A stretch of DNA of 64,000 nt, from NCBI RefSeq assembly GCF_028372415.1, contig NC_092872.1:258689008-258753007 (forward strand). The letters run 5' to 3'. Each line of letters starts with the position of its first letter. The stretch's first letter is position 1. This DNA is from Notamacropus eugenii (taxonomy: Eukaryota; Chordata; Mammalia; Diprotodontia; Macropodidae). The notes below the pieces were generated by a model, which saw only the letters and a list, made by a program, of their open reading frames with translations, did no database searches and had not been told where the DNA came from. The position numbers were made by a program, and so were the translations under genes. Shown here piece after piece: positions 22,465-33,087 of the stretch.

Positions 22465-22665
22465 ATCAAACAACAAGCATTTATTAAGCACCTACTGCAT
22501 GCTGGACGCTGTGCTAGGTAGGGATATAAAACCAAAAAAGAAACATATTCTGTTGCAAAACATTTAACCTCACAGTGCCCCACTTTCCTCACTTGTAACA
22601 TGAGGAGGTTGGATTTGGTGGCCCAAGGTCCCTTCCAGTCCTAAATTTATGACCCATGAGCTAAT
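22465..22665. mobile_element. L2 and MIR fragments
   Basis: L2 antisense at 22465-22545 (AGCATTTATTAAGCACCTAC, GTGCTAGGTAGGGATA). MIR sense at 22562-22665 (CACTTTCCTCACTTGTAACA, CCCTTCCAGTCCTAAATTTA). Confidence 0.6.
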
Positions 22666-23219
22666 AATAGGTGCTGAGTAAGTGTTTACTGAATGATGGC
22701 TTGCTGAGGAGTTATTCAAGAGTTCTTCCTTGGGGGATGGAACCATTTCAGTTTCAGCATTGTATTCCCGGAGCCTCACACAGGGCCTGACATAATGCTC
22801 TTAAAAGATATCTGTTGAATGGAATTGACTCTCTCTTCTAGAAGGACTGAGGTCATCTGATTTCTGAGAATGCCCAATTTGGGGAAGGGGGGCATCATCC
22901 TCTCTTTTGGTTTGACTTCCTTAATCTCATTTAACAGTGACCAGAAAGAAAGATTCATGGTGGAGATGATAACCAGAGGGGATGGACAACTGCTTTTTGC
23001 AGGGCACTTAAGTTAGACTGTAAATCTTGAAGTCCTTCAGTGGTATAGAAACTCCAGCCCTGAGCATCTAACTAGTAAGAGTAATTAATTAGAGCAGGAA
23101 ACCACCAAGTGGTGGGCTAAGATTCTTTCCTCCCTTTCTTTTCTTCTCCCTCATCAGTTCTAAGTAGAAATATTGGTCTCCCTACCATGGGGTAGTGTCC
23201 TGCTCATAGCCCACTAGGG

Positions 23220-23790
23220 TAGCATCATGGTAGAGGAGAAAGAACCTGGCCATTGGAGGCAGAGGACCTGTATTCAAATATCATCTTGGATACTTCCTAT
23301 CTGTGTGATCTTAATCAGGTCAACTTCTCCAGTCTTGCTTTTCCTTATTTATAAAATAAAGAGGCTAGATGAAAAGACTTCTGAGATTCCTTCCAGCTGT
23401 AGATCTCTGCTCCTCCAAAAGAGCTTCATGCAAATCATCATGGGTACAAAAATTCCTAGTTTCATGTCTTGTCATGTGGAGCCCGTTTCAGCTCCAACGT
23501 CATTGTGGTCAGAAGACAGAGTAAAGAATGAAATGGGAATCAGGACTTGGACTCAAATTCATTGAGAACGTATCCTGTTTTGTTTTCATTTGAAAAATAG
23601 CTCTGTGGAAAGTGTCTGGGATTTGAAGTCAGAGGGTCTGGGTTCAAATCCTAGTTCTGACACTTACTATTCTCGTGTGATGTTAAGTAGGTCATTTAAC
23701 CCCAAAGCACCTCAGTTTTCCCATCTGTAAAATGAGGACCATGGATGAAGTGATACCTAAGTCTCTTCCAGCTCTCCATAGATGCTTTTG
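23220..23790 (+). mobile_element. Two MIR-type SINEs
   Basis: Sense copies at 23220-23420 (CATCATGGTAGAGGAGAAAG, TTTATAAAATAAAGAGGCT) and 23600-23790 (TTTGAAGTCAGAGGGTCTGG, CCCATCTGTAAAATGAGGAC). Both retain degraded tRNA-like heads. Confidence 0.65.
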
Positions 23791-23799
23791 GGATGAGCA

Positions 23800-24500
23800 G
23801 GACCCAAGAGCTTATTAGGTGTGGGGAAGAAGGGGATTCTTGTTTAGGTATATATTGGATCTTAGGGCCTTGGAGAAGAAGTCAAAGAAAGAATAAAAAT
23901 GTCTTTATTTGAGCTTTGGGGAATCCTTCAGTGGGAAAGAACCCCATCTCTGGCATTCTAGTTAGTTTGTCTCCAGCACACACATAGGACTCCTTCCAAC
24001 CCTGGCCCTAATGTTGAGAGACAGTCACATTTACAAAGGCCCTGAGGATGGAAGTGGGTGATAAAAGAGCAGATACACCCAATATGTTCTTTGGTCTTGC
24101 TGGTTACAGAAGTATCTATTTAGACAGAAAAGACTTAGACTTCACTTCATCCATGGAGCCTGCTGTGAGACAACAATTGTACAAGATGTCTCCTCTCTGT
24201 TGGGCAGTACACAGTAGGAGCTTTCAGGGCTGCTGGAGGCATGGTTACCAGCTTAGACAACTGCACAGAAGTCTCCATTTGCTTGACTAGCCTTGTGGCT
24301 TCAGGTTAGGGTGACTGGCCACTTCACTGTTCCCAGGGAGATAGCCTCACAAGGGTCTTGGGTTGAGGGAATGGAGGGAGTCTCCCTCTGGAGGGGAATG
24401 ATCTCATCTTCACTTCTCTACAGCCCAGCTGCTGTGCTTTGATATACCACCTTTAAGACTTGGGAAGTCAACTTTCTTCTTAGAAGCTGGATGGAAATTC
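23800..24500. other. Intergenic interval with no recognised feature
   Basis: Ordinary-complexity sequence. I see no exon signature or known repeat. Confidence 0.4.
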
Positions 24501-24504
24501 AAGA

Positions 24505-24860
24505 AAGCGGACAGCTCAGAATCCCAGGATCTCAAAGCTGGAAAGCATCTTAAAGGCCATCAAAAGCAACAATCATAAGAACAAGACCCCCAATCCCCCA
24601 ACTACAACATACTTGATAAATCCTTTCCCACCCTTTGCTTGAGGACTTCTTATGATGAACTCATTTGATATAACATAGAACCATGAGAAGTCATTTCGCT
24701 TCTACAAGACCAACTTTCTGAATTTGGAAAAAGGAGATAATAATGATACTTGTGGTAGCTGCCTCACAACGTGATTATGAAGAGCCAAAGATCCAATGTG
24801 TATCACACACCTGGTAATCCTTAAAGCCCCACATAAATGGCAGTTATTATTATTAAAAAT
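24505..24860. mobile_element. MIR-type fragments
   Basis: An antisense scrap at 24510-24580 (AGGATCTCAAAGCTGGAAAG). A sense tail at 24690-24860 (AAAAAGGAGATAATAATGAT, ending in GGCAGTTATTATTATT). Confidence 0.5.
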
Positions 24861-25074
24861 CACCTCTATAGAGACAGTCCATTTTTCTTTGGAATAGCTG
24901 CTACTGTTAGGAAGTGTTCCCTTACATCTAAAAATCAGTAAATCAGATTTTTGCCTGGACCTATGATATCATCAGTTTGTTGGGAATTCCCTAACAAGGG
25001 AGCACATGGGAACTCCCTTTCCCACAGGCATTCCTCACCTGAAGACCCTAAACTCATTAAAAAAAAATTTAGAT

Positions 25075-25185
25075 AACTATTTCAATGTAATAGATTTCCT
25101 TTGTAATTTTGTGTATTTTATGCATTAAAAACATGATTCTGAGAAGGGATCTATAGCCTTTCCTAGTCTGCTGAAGGGGACCAAA
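25075..25185. mobile_element. Putative nonautonomous hAT-like repeat, fragment
   Basis: TTCCTTTGTAATTTTGTGTA, CATGATTCTGAGAAGGGATC and CTGCTGAAGGGGACC match a family found also at 28480, 29270, 45010, 47150 and 56175. The family has TTCTTA-type inverted ends. The hAT assignment is inference. Confidence 0.4.
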
Positions 25186-25199
25186 ACACACACGAAGGT

Positions 25200-25795
25200 G
25201 TTTCCTTTCCCAAGAGGCAGATAGATCACTTGTCAATAATTTACAGTTTCAGAGAGCTGTCTAGGGTCTCCAAGTTTAGCTAACCTGGTCCTTAGCAGCA
25301 GGCCTATCACAGGACCATCCTGAGCACCTTTCTAGCTTGCCAGGCCCTTCCAAAGCTTTTATTCTCTGGGTATATGTAGCACCAATGCAATACCCACAGC
25401 AATTGTTATGGATATGCACGCATATTTCCAGAATAAATTTGCAAAATACAAACTCTCTTCCTCAAATACAAAACCAAGACATTTATTCAAATACCAGAAA
25501 GCCAAATCCATCATAGCAACAAAGAAATCTACACACACTATCAATGCAGGGATCATGGCCATCCCCAAACCTTCCCTTGTTAGGCTTCCCCATAAACAAG
25601 CTCCCTTAGGCAAAATCACTCCATCTCTTATTCAAGCTAGCTGCTTTGTTCTGCTCTGCCTCCTGTCTCTCCCAGCTCCACCTCACTCTCTCTTCCTGCT
25701 GCATCCTTCCAGTTCTACGAATTCAGCAAACAACTCCCACCTCCATATGACTCAGGCTGTGGGCTCAAAATAGGTCACATAGGACTATTAAGGGG
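25200..25795 (-). mobile_element. Possible solo LTR fossil
   Basis: Read on minus, the block has two AATAAA signals (near 25495 and 25365) followed by short GT-rich stretches, as in an LTR R-U5 region, with a promoter-like segment before them. No terminal TG/CA pair or target duplication could be fixed, and the family is not recognised. Confidence 0.25.
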
Positions 25796-25939
25796 AAGGA
25801 AAGATCTTCAAATTCCCTTACCACTACAGTAAAGCCCTTGAAGACCCAAGACTACTACTACCTTGCTATACTACAAAAGGCACTGGTGGTATGTTTACTG
25901 GAGAATGCATAGTGGATAGGAAATTTCCCTTATTCTTAT

Positions 25940-26110
25940 ACAAGAAACATTTATTATGCATCTATTTATGCAAGGCACCATGTGACTAGATAACTCTTGA
26001 TCTATGGTTCTATGATAGGTGCTGGGGATGCTTTGAATAAAGGAAAAACAATTCTCAATTTTGGGGGGCTTACATTCCTTGGTAGGGGAGAAGACAGGAA
26101 GGGAATGTAA
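25940..26110 (-). mobile_element. L2 LINE 3' fragment
   Basis: Antisense L2: AACATTTATTATGCATCTAT, GGTGCTGGGGATGCTTTGAA, then GGGGGGCTTACATTCC. Confidence 0.55.
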
Positions 26111-26149
26111 CTATATATAAGTAACTATATATAAGATCATTTAAAAAGG

Positions 26150-26530
26150 TAAATTTTTTCAATTAATAAACATTTATTTTCTCTCCCTCCCACCTCTTCC
26201 CTCAACATAGATTAAGAAAGGAAAACAAAACTCTTGTAAAAATATGTGTAGTCAATCAAAAGGACTTCCTCCATTGGTCAAATGTGAAAAATGGTCTTAC
26301 TCTTCACCATGAATCCATCACTTCTTTGTCAGGAGGTGGGTAGCACATTTCATCATCAGTCCTCTGGAATCTTGATTGCTCACTTCATTGTTCAGAGTTT
26401 TTAAGTTTTCCAAAGTTGCTTGTGTTTATGATGTTGTGTTACTATAAAAATTCCTTTCCTGGTTCTGCTCACTTCACTCTGCATCAGTTCACACAAGTCT
26501 TCCCATGTTTCTCTGAATTTCTTTCTGTAC
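26150..26530 (-). mobile_element. Old L1 3' end
   Basis: Antisense L1 3' UTR of an older subfamily: TTAATAAACATTTATTTTCT, CACCATGAATCCATCACTTC, GGTTCTGCTCACTTCACTCT, GTCTTCCCATGTTTCTCTGA. Another copy of the subfamily is at 30835-31070. Confidence 0.65.
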
Positions 26531-26864
26531 AAGATGCTTTGAGGAGAAAGAACACTGACATTAAAGGCCTCCTGTAGAACATGGCCCCTTGAAGGAGGGT
26601 AGAGATCTTAAAGAGGCAGCAGTGAGGAGGAAATGTAGTCCAGGAATGGAGGAAATCCTGTACAAAGGTAAACAGTTCTAAGAAAAGCAAGAATTCAAGG
26701 AAGCCCTACTTAGGCTAGGTTCCAGAGTGTGAGATTCCCTACTCCCAGGGCATTTTGTAAAACACCTACTAAACTAACCAGTATAAGGTATGGTAGGGAG
26801 GGTGTGGATAGCTCAGAGAATAGAACCAGATCATACCCTTTGCTCTCTATTTTACTGGATCCTC

Positions 26865-27250
26865 AGTGGCAGAGTAGATAGAAAGCAGTATTTAAAGTCA
26901 AGAAGATCTAGGCTTAAACTCTGATATTAACCTCTCCCAGCCTCAGTTTCCTCATCTTTAAATGGTTATAGTCACTGCTCTTATACCACAGGGTTGCTGC
27001 GAAGGTCGGATGAGATAAGATGCCTAAAATGCTTTGCAAAGCTTAAAACGCTCTGTGAATGTTGGCGCTATCCATTACCGCAATGCTAAGCCTGGAACAT
27101 CACTCATACGTGTGGTGTCCCCCGCTGCAATGCAGCTCCTTCAGAGCAGGGACCTTCTTGCTTTTCTTTTGGTATCTGCAGCTTGGTACTTAACACTTTA
27201 CTTAATATTACGTACTTAGTACTTTGCACAGAGAAGGCACTTAATATCCT
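26865..27250 (+). mobile_element. CORE-SINE followed by L2 end
   Basis: 26865-27080 is a near-complete sense SINE (GTGGCAGAGTAGATAGAAAG, CCTCAGTTTCCTCATCTTTA, AATGCTTTGCAAAGCTTAAA). 27095-27250 is a sense L2 end (CTCCTTCAGAGCAGGGACCT, CAGAGAAGGCACTTAATATC). Confidence 0.65.
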
Positions 27251-27475
27251 TCCTTCCATCCATCCACCCAAGCACCTACCCATCCATCTGTCCTTCCCTT
27301 TCTCCCTCCCTCCATCCACCTTTCCATCCATCTCTCCATCCCTCCACTTACTTACCCACTCCTCAATCACCCTTCCATCTACCCACATCCATTTACCCTT
27401 CTATCCATTTACCCATCTCTCCGTTCATCCACCCATCCACCCCTCCATCCATATCTCCCTTCCCTCACCCCTCCT
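27250..27475. repeat. (CCAT/CCTT)n pyrimidine-rich array
   Basis: Imperfect TCCATCCA, CCTTCC and ACCCATCC units for over 200 bp, directly upstream of the LRRC20 CpG island. It is a pyrimidine strand with potential for non-B DNA. Confidence 0.9.
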
Positions 27476-27499
27476 TCCCAATGGTTCCTTTCTCCCCCA

Positions 27500-28110
27500 G
27501 CCAGGGAGGTGCCCGAGGTTGCACGGAGGGGGGAGGGGAAGGGGAGGAGGGAGCGAGCGAGCGAGCAAGCTGTTCATTCTCTCGGTCCTTTTCTCTTTCA
27601 GCCCAGGTGGGGCTGGGGAGCACTGATTGGCCGCCCGTAGACTAGAGGCGGGCCTCCTGCGGTTCTCGCGGTCGCTGATTGGTCGGGGCTAGTTTGCGCG
27701 TGCCCCCGACCGCGCGTTTCCCGCCCCCTTCCCCCCTCCCTCGCGCCGGCCAGAGGAGGGGGCTGGCAGCGGGTATCGAGAGCCGGAGTGCGGCGCAACG
27801 GTCGCCGGGGGCAGGCGCCAGTCTCGCTGTAAGTGGAGGAGAAGGCAGACCCTGACGGGCGGTCCCTCTCTGTGCCCTGGCCAAAAAAAAGAAAAAAAAA
27901 GAAAGAGGAAGAGAGGGAACCGCCGCGTGACGTAGACAGCGCGAGGAGACCTCGGGGAGGGGGAGGGGTAACTGCGGAGGGCGGGGGAGGGCCGCCCGCC
28001 AGGCCCCGCCCCAGGTATTGCCCCGCCCTCAGGCCTGGCCCTGCCTTTTAGGGGAGGAACCGACGCGAGCCGAGTCCCCACCCCATCACCCAGCCTGGCC
28101 CCGCCCCCAG
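27500..28110 (+). promoter_or_regulatory. LRRC20: CpG island, promoter and probable non-coding exon 1 of LRRC20
   Basis: A GC/CpG-rich block upstream of the LRRC20 coding exons. Two inverted CCAAT boxes (ATTGG at 27626-27630 and 27678-27682) lie 52 bp apart in the NF-Y context CTGATTGGYC. An E2F-like TTTCCCGCC follows at about 27718-27726. A strong splice donor, GTAAGT, begins at 27829, so a 5' UTR exon ending at 27828 is likely; its start is not fixed (roughly 27690-27780). There is no TATA box. A CRE-like TGACGTAG lies at 27928-27935 and an A-rich run at 27881-27903. Confidence 0.75.
27624..27682 (-). promoter_or_regulatory. Pair of NF-Y (CCAAT) sites
   Basis: CTGATTGGCC and CTGATTGGTC, both reading CCAAT on minus, are spaced 52 bp (about five helical turns). 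NF-Y pairs with such spacing are common in TATA-less CpG-island promoters. Confidence 0.6.
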
Positions 28111-28229
28111 CCTAGTTGCTGTCCGGGGAGCCCGGCTCTAGGGGTTATGGGGGGGAGGGCGGACTCCAGGAACTCCCGAACCCCAGCTTGCACCCCTGTA
28201 GCCCCTGAGATCACCTTAACATCCTGGCC

Positions 28230-28715
28230 CGGGAGCGAGAGGCCATGTCCACCTTCCTCATTTGATGGGTGGAGAAACAGGGACTTGTCCAAGGTCACAC
28301 AGTGTGTCCAGCCGTGGGACCCTGGGTGAGTTGCTTCACTTCTGCCCCCCTCAGTTTGGCCCCAGCCTCCCAGGAATGTTGTGAGGATCACATGAACTAT
28401 TTGTAAAGGCCTCTGCAAAGCTTAAAGTGCTAGGTAGATGTTAGCTACCGTTCTGCCCCCTGAGGTCCTGTGAATTTGTTTGTTTTAATTGGTGATATTG
28501 GTTTCCTTTGTAATCCTGTCTATTTTACTTACTGCATTTACAAATGTGATTCCGAGCATCACCAGACTGGTCATGCTGCCTCTCTGACTTAAGGATCAAC
28601 CCCCTGACATTTTCCAGGTAAGGAAACTGAGGCCCAGAGAGGGGAAAGGATTTGACTGGTCGTCTCCCACCACAAATAGCAGAGGGGGCATTTGAACCCA
28701 GGTTTTTTGCTGTTG
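28230..28715. mobile_element. MIR fragments and a hAT-like fragment
   Basis: MIR antisense 28230-28310 (CTTGTCCAAGGTCACACAG). MIR sense 28311-28445 (GAGGATCACATGAACTATTT). hAT-like fragment 28480-28575 (TTCCTTTGTAATCCTGTCTA). MIR antisense 28590-28715 (GGAAACTGAGGCCCAGAGAG). Confidence 0.6.
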
Positions 28716-29269
28716 GGTTCTGGGACTCTTTGTCCCTTACTATCTATCCTAAAGGCCAGTGCCTTGGCTGGACTATGGAGATGAATAGAGAGCCCTGGAA
28801 ATGCTTTTGTTGGGTTGAGGGTGAGGATTGTGGGAGGGCAGTGTTGGGGGTCTTCCTGGAGCTGGGTAATTTAGGCAGGAATTCTTGATCAAGTTATGAA
28901 GATTCAAATACTGTTGTTCTGCCCACTCTAAGGTCCATTCTCAGGCCTGGGAAACTGAGGCAGCTTAGTTTGGGAGCTCCTTTACTCAGCTTAGACTCCA
29001 GGAATGGTCAGCTTCCTGTTTGTTAGCTTTGTTTTTGTTACAGGGTCCTATTAGAAATATTGGCACCCTACAGTGAGTTCTGGGAAGGATGAAAGCATGT
29101 GTCATCCTGCTTGGGTCTCCCTGTGGCTGCCCAGGGGCTCAAGTTTCCTGTGCCTGTACCAGTAACTAAACATAAGAGCAACTGGTGACAAGAGGGGGTG
29201 TTGGAGACCTCTCTTTTGCATACATCTCTGGGTTTTGGGGACAGAAGAAGGGCTGCCGTAGGGCAGCTG

Positions 29270-29470
29270 GTCCTCACTTATTTGGATCCTGGACCCCTTT
29301 TGCCCAGTTTGGTGAAACCTATGGCAGCCTTCTCATGATCATGTTTGTAAATGCATGAAGTAAAATACAGAATATTACAATGGAAACCAATTAGATTGAA
29401 TTAGAGTTATCAAAATATTTTTTAAAAACCAATTCACTGGACTCCCAGATTAAGAACTCTTGTCCTTGGG
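29270..29470. mobile_element. Putative nonautonomous hAT-like repeat
   Basis: GGCAGCCTTCTCATGATC, AATGCATGAAGTAAAATACA, CAATGGAAACCAATTAGATT and the end AGATTAAGAACTCTTG match the family described at 25075. This is one of its longer copies. Confidence 0.45.
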
Positions 29471-29549
29471 AGCAGAAATACGGCACTGAATTTTCTGTAC
29501 CCCTCAGCCCATCTCCTACAGTTGTACTCTGTGAAATCACTGAATTTCA

Positions 29550-29660
29550 TTCGCCAAATATTTGACAAACTCCTCCTTCAGGCAGGGCCTTGGGGATGCA
29601 AAGATAGATGACACAGGTCCTACTCTCTAGGAATTACAATTGAATAAGAGGAAGACAGCT
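29550..29660 (-). mobile_element. L2 LINE 3' fragment
   Basis: Antisense L2: GCCTTGGGGATGCAAAGATA, CTCTAGGAATTACAATTGAA. Confidence 0.45.
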
Positions 29661-29940
29661 CTCCCCACACCTGAGTGAGCTCTAGAAGAGAGAAGTGAGT
29701 GTGGAAAAGAGGGTAGGCAAAGTGCTGAGAAACTTGAGGAGGGTCAGTTCAGTTTCTGCTGAGGGTGGGTGGATGGCCAAGGGCAAGGAGGCTCCTGGAG
29801 GAAGTTCCCCAGGATTGCGCCTCTAGGGGGAGGCCATTTTAGGCATGGAGGACTAGATTGATGGGCAGCTTGGGGGAAGGGTCTTTTGGTCCTTCCTTTG
29901 GTGATGTGGTCTGAAAATGTGGGCTCACTGTGTGTAACTA

Positions 29941-30101
29941 TGTGTGTATGTATGTTTGTATATACACACACACATATATATAGTATATGTGTGTATATGT
30001 GCATATATGCATCTATATATGTATATATACATGTATGTGTATACATATATACATGTGTATATCTATCTATCTGTCTGTCTGTCTATCTCTCTATCTATCT
30101 A
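29941..30101. repeat. Compound TATA/CA/CTAT microsatellite
   Basis: Alternating TGTGTA, ACACAC and TATATA units, then CTAT/CTGT tetranucleotides. It is AT-rich and low in complexity; open frames across it are artefacts. Confidence 0.95.
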
Positions 30102-30169
30102 TATTCCTAAGGTGTTTGAGAATACTAACTAGGGAGTTCCTGGCTCTGCTGTGTGTGACTGCTTCCCGG

Positions 30170-30440
30170 ACTTGGTGCTCTAGTACTGGGCCTGGAGTCA
30201 GGGAGACCTCAGTTCAAATCCTGCCTCAGACATTTAATAGCTCTGTGACCTGGGCCAAGTCATTTAACCCTCTGGCCTCTGGTTCTTCTTTCAGTAAACT
30301 AGAATTTCCAGTGAGGAAACCCTTCCCACACCAGTGCTGATGGACAACTGTTCTATATCCAAGGAGAGTTAGGTAGCTTTGGGATTTGAACTCAGGTCCT
30401 CTGACTCCAAATTCAGCACTCTCATCATTGCACCAGGATT
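30170..30440. mobile_element. CORE-SINE fragments in opposite orientation
   Basis: Sense 30170-30330: GGGCCTGGAGTCAGGGAGAC, TCAAATCCTGCCTCAGACA. Antisense 30365-30440: GATTTGAACTCAGGTCCTCT, CATCATTGCACCAG. Confidence 0.65.
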
Positions 30441-30834
30441 CAGGCAGACAGAAAGACATTTCTCTGGATTGGGAAGTGGGTGGGAAGTGAGAAAGAGGAA
30501 AACACCAGGTGTTTCTCTAGTGTTTGACTGGACTGGGTTGGAGATAAAAGGTCAATAGCTTGAAGGATTGTTTTGCCTAATGAAGTTAGTTGGATTTTTT
30601 TTTTTAAAGGATGGAGGAGGTCAGAGTATGTTTGAAGGCAGCCAGGAAAAGAACCAGTGTCTAAGGAGAGGTAGAAAATTAAGGAGCTAGAGGGAAATGA
30701 TCCAAGGGGCAAGCTGCCTGAAGAGATGGGAGGGGACAAGGACCCCAGTAGATGGGTTGATTTTAGTAAGGAAAAGGGCCTCCTCATCCTCTAAGACTGG
30801 AGCAAAGAGACTAATTAGGATGAAGAATAATACT

Positions 30835-31070
30835 GAAATGATTTATTAAACATTATTTTCTTTAATTTACAAAAATTTCTGTCCCTCCCATCTCCCCACA
30901 CCCCAAGTGAAAAAGAAAAAGAAAACCCAGTAACCAACATACATGGTTGAGGAAAACAAATTCCTGCCTTGACTGTGTCCAAACGGTGTCTCCATCTTGG
31001 GCTCCGAGTCAGGAAGTGGGCATCATGTTTGTCATGAATCCTGCTAAGGTGGTTTGATGTGGAAGTGCGG
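30835..31070 (-). mobile_element. Old L1 3' end
   Basis: Same older L1 subfamily as 26150-26530: TTTATTAAACATTATTTTCT, CCATCTTGGGCTCCGAGTCA, CATCATGTTTGTCATGAATC. Confidence 0.5.
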
Positions 31071-31124
31071 AGATGAGTCAGCTGAGGGGGGAGCAGTAGT
31101 AGGGGAGGGGGAGGAATGACTCAG

Positions 31125-31885
31125 GGTAATAAGCATTTATTAAGTGCTTACTACAAACCAGTCCCAGTGTATGCTAGCAGCAAGAAAGACAGCCCCTGCC
31201 CTCAAGGGACTTTCATGCTAAAATGAGAAGAGCACACCTAAAAGGGAGCAGAAAATGGAGGGAGGAGCTATCCACATGGGGCCATATTGGAAAGTTCAGA
31301 AAGTCAAGAGAGTGAAGGAGTGAGCATGCATAGCCTGAGTACTTCCCCAAAATGGAGGTTCCATTATGATTTCACCAGTCGGGACCCAGAGCAGAGGGAT
31401 CATTGTGGGGCAAAGTGAAGGCCCAGCTGAAATTGGATGATTGCCAGCCTGCTGCCAGGGAACAAGGAGGGAGAAGCTGAATGGTGGGAGGACACCATGT
31501 CTCCCCTGATTCAGAGGCCAGCTCTCCATCTGCTTTGTCATGGTACTTTCAGCATAGACTGAAGTCCATGATAAATGTATTATAGAGTTATGAAATAAAA
31601 TGCCAAGTGAGCTGCAGTAGGGAAGAGGGATCAGAATGAGCTTTCTGGAAAAGGTGACATCAAAGCTGGACTTTGAAGGATGTTGAGGAAGCTGTCCTAG
31701 AAACAGTAGGAACAAAGGCATGAAGGTGGGGCAGTGAGGAATGTGTTTGGCTGATGGAGAGGTATCTTGTCCAACTGGAATTTAAAGTTCTTGGAAGGGA
31801 TACTTTGAGATAATACTGGATAGGCAGGTGGAGCCATATTGTATAGAGCCTTGAATGCCAGGCAAAGAATCTTGAACATTATCTT
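31125..31885 (-). mobile_element. L2 LINE fragments, long
   Basis: 31125-31250 is the antisense 3' end (AGCATTTATTAAGTGCTTAC, CCTGCCCTCAAGGGACTTTC). 31560-31885 matches the upstream L2 region (GGTGACATCAAAGCTGGACT, TATAGAGCCTTGAATGCCAG). The middle is unrecognised. Confidence 0.6.
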
Positions 31886-32045
31886 GAACATTGACCCTGA
31901 CCAAGTCACTTGACTATTGTCTGCCTTAGTTGCCTGAACTGTAAGATGGGGATATAGTAACATCATCTAGCTCCCAGACTTGTTTTGAAGATTAAATGAG
32001 ATGGTGTCTGTAAAGGTCTTAGCACAGCACCTGGCATTTACTAGG
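31885..32045 (+). mobile_element. MIR-type SINE fragment
   Basis: Sense: ACCCTGACCAAGTCACTTGA, TGAACTGTAAGATGGGGATA, CAGCACCTGGCATTTACTAG. Confidence 0.6.
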
Positions 32046-32054
32046 TTCTATACT

Positions 32055-32305
32055 TGGGCAACCAGGTAGAATAGTGGATAGAGTTCTGGGCCTGGAGTCA
32101 GAAAGACTTATCTTCCTGAATTCAACACTAGCCCTAGTGACCCTGGGCAAGTCCTTTAACCCTGTTTGCCTCAGTTTCCTCATCTATGAAATAAAGTATA
32201 GAAAGAAATGGCAGAGGGCTCCAGTATCTTTGCCAAATGATCCAGCGTGATCCAAATGGGATCACAAAGAGTTGGACATGACTGAAATGACCGACCAAAC
32301 CATAA
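32055..32305 (+). mobile_element. CORE-SINE with BovB-like RTE tail
   Basis: Degraded head GTAGAATAGTGGATAGAG, CORE segment, then a tail with GGCAGAGGGCTCCAGTATCT, GCCAAATGATCC and GGGATCACAAAGAGTTGGAC. The tail resembles the BovB 3' end (CACTCCAGTAT...GTCGCAAAGAGTCGGACA) known from ruminant Bov-tA SINEs. Confidence 0.75.
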
Positions 32306-32307
32306 CA

Positions 32308-32808
32308 CATACAGGCGTACCTCGTTTTATTGTGCTTTGCTTGATTAAACTTCTCAGATATTGCATTTTTTTTTTTTTTTTACAAATTGAAGGTTTGTGG
32401 CAACCCTGCATTGATCAAGTTTAATGGCGCCATATTTCCAATAGCATGCACTCACATTTTGTAATTTTGGTAATTCTTGCAATATTTCAAACTCTTGTAT
32501 TATTATTATATCTTATGATGATCCATGATCTTCAGTGTTACTATTGTAATTGTTTTGGGGAGCCGTAAACCATACCCATACAAGATGGTGAACTTAATCT
32601 GTATGTTGTGTGTGTCTAACTGCTCCAATGATTGGCAGTTCCAGATCTCTTTCCCTCTCCTTAGACCTCCCTACTCCCTGAAACACAACATTATTGAAAT
32701 TAAGCCAATTAATAAATAACCTTACAGTGGCCCCTAAGTGAAAGGAAGAGTCAGTCAACTTGGCAGACTTCATTGTTATCTTATTGTAAGAAGTTGCCAC
32801 ATAGGCTG
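32308..32808 (+). mobile_element. Tigger1-like (pogo) DNA transposon, internally deleted
   Basis: The left terminal repeat TACAGGCGTACCTCGTTTTA starts near 32312. AGGTTTGTGGCAACCCTGCA and ATGGCGCCATATTTCCAATA follow in Tigger1 order. At GTGAAAGGAAGAGTC (32739-32753) the copy jumps from the 5' region to the 3' coding region (CTTCATTGTTATCTTATTGT). No transposase frame remains and the right terminal repeat is not seen. Recognition is from memory of the Tigger1 consensus. Confidence 0.8.
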
Positions 32809-32814
32809 TCCTGT

Positions 32815-33070
32815 GCATTAGAATTCAGATGCTGCTCAAGGGATATTTCCTCTTTGGCCTCTCATTCTCCCAGTGCCTTGATCTGAGGGCTCAGTCTGCT
32901 GGGGTTGAGGCCCAAGCCTGGGCTGCTCTTGGGAGGATTCTGAAGCATTTATTTCTCTAGCCTTGTGCTTTTCCTCCCTACTTCCCCTTTGCTCCTTGAG
33001 GATTTACCTGAGCTGTAGCCCATTCTCTTAGGGCCTCTGGAAGATAAGTCTAGGTAAACTTATAAACCAG
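32815..33070. other. Intronic interval with no recognised feature
   Basis: Unique-looking sequence between the Tigger copy and the RTE insertion. Confidence 0.4.
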
Positions 33071-33072
33071 TT

Positions 33073-33087
33073 ACAGTGTTAATAACT
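33073..33087. repeat. Target-site duplication, left copy
   Basis: ACAGTGTTAATAACT is repeated exactly at 34514-34528 and flanks the RTE insertion. Confidence 0.9.

Noticed and set aside
25408-25773. 121-codon open frame on plus and 86-codon frame on minus
   Set aside because: No recognisable domain, no splice or promoter context, and the region looks like an LTR-type repeat.
29744-30340. Several open frames of 60-117 codons
   Set aside because: They run through the TATA/CA/CTAT microsatellite and translate to Tyr/Ile/Cys repeats.
31296-31966. 141- and 89-codon minus-strand frames
   Set aside because: They coincide with an L2 fragment and look like antisense or sense relics of it, without RT motifs.
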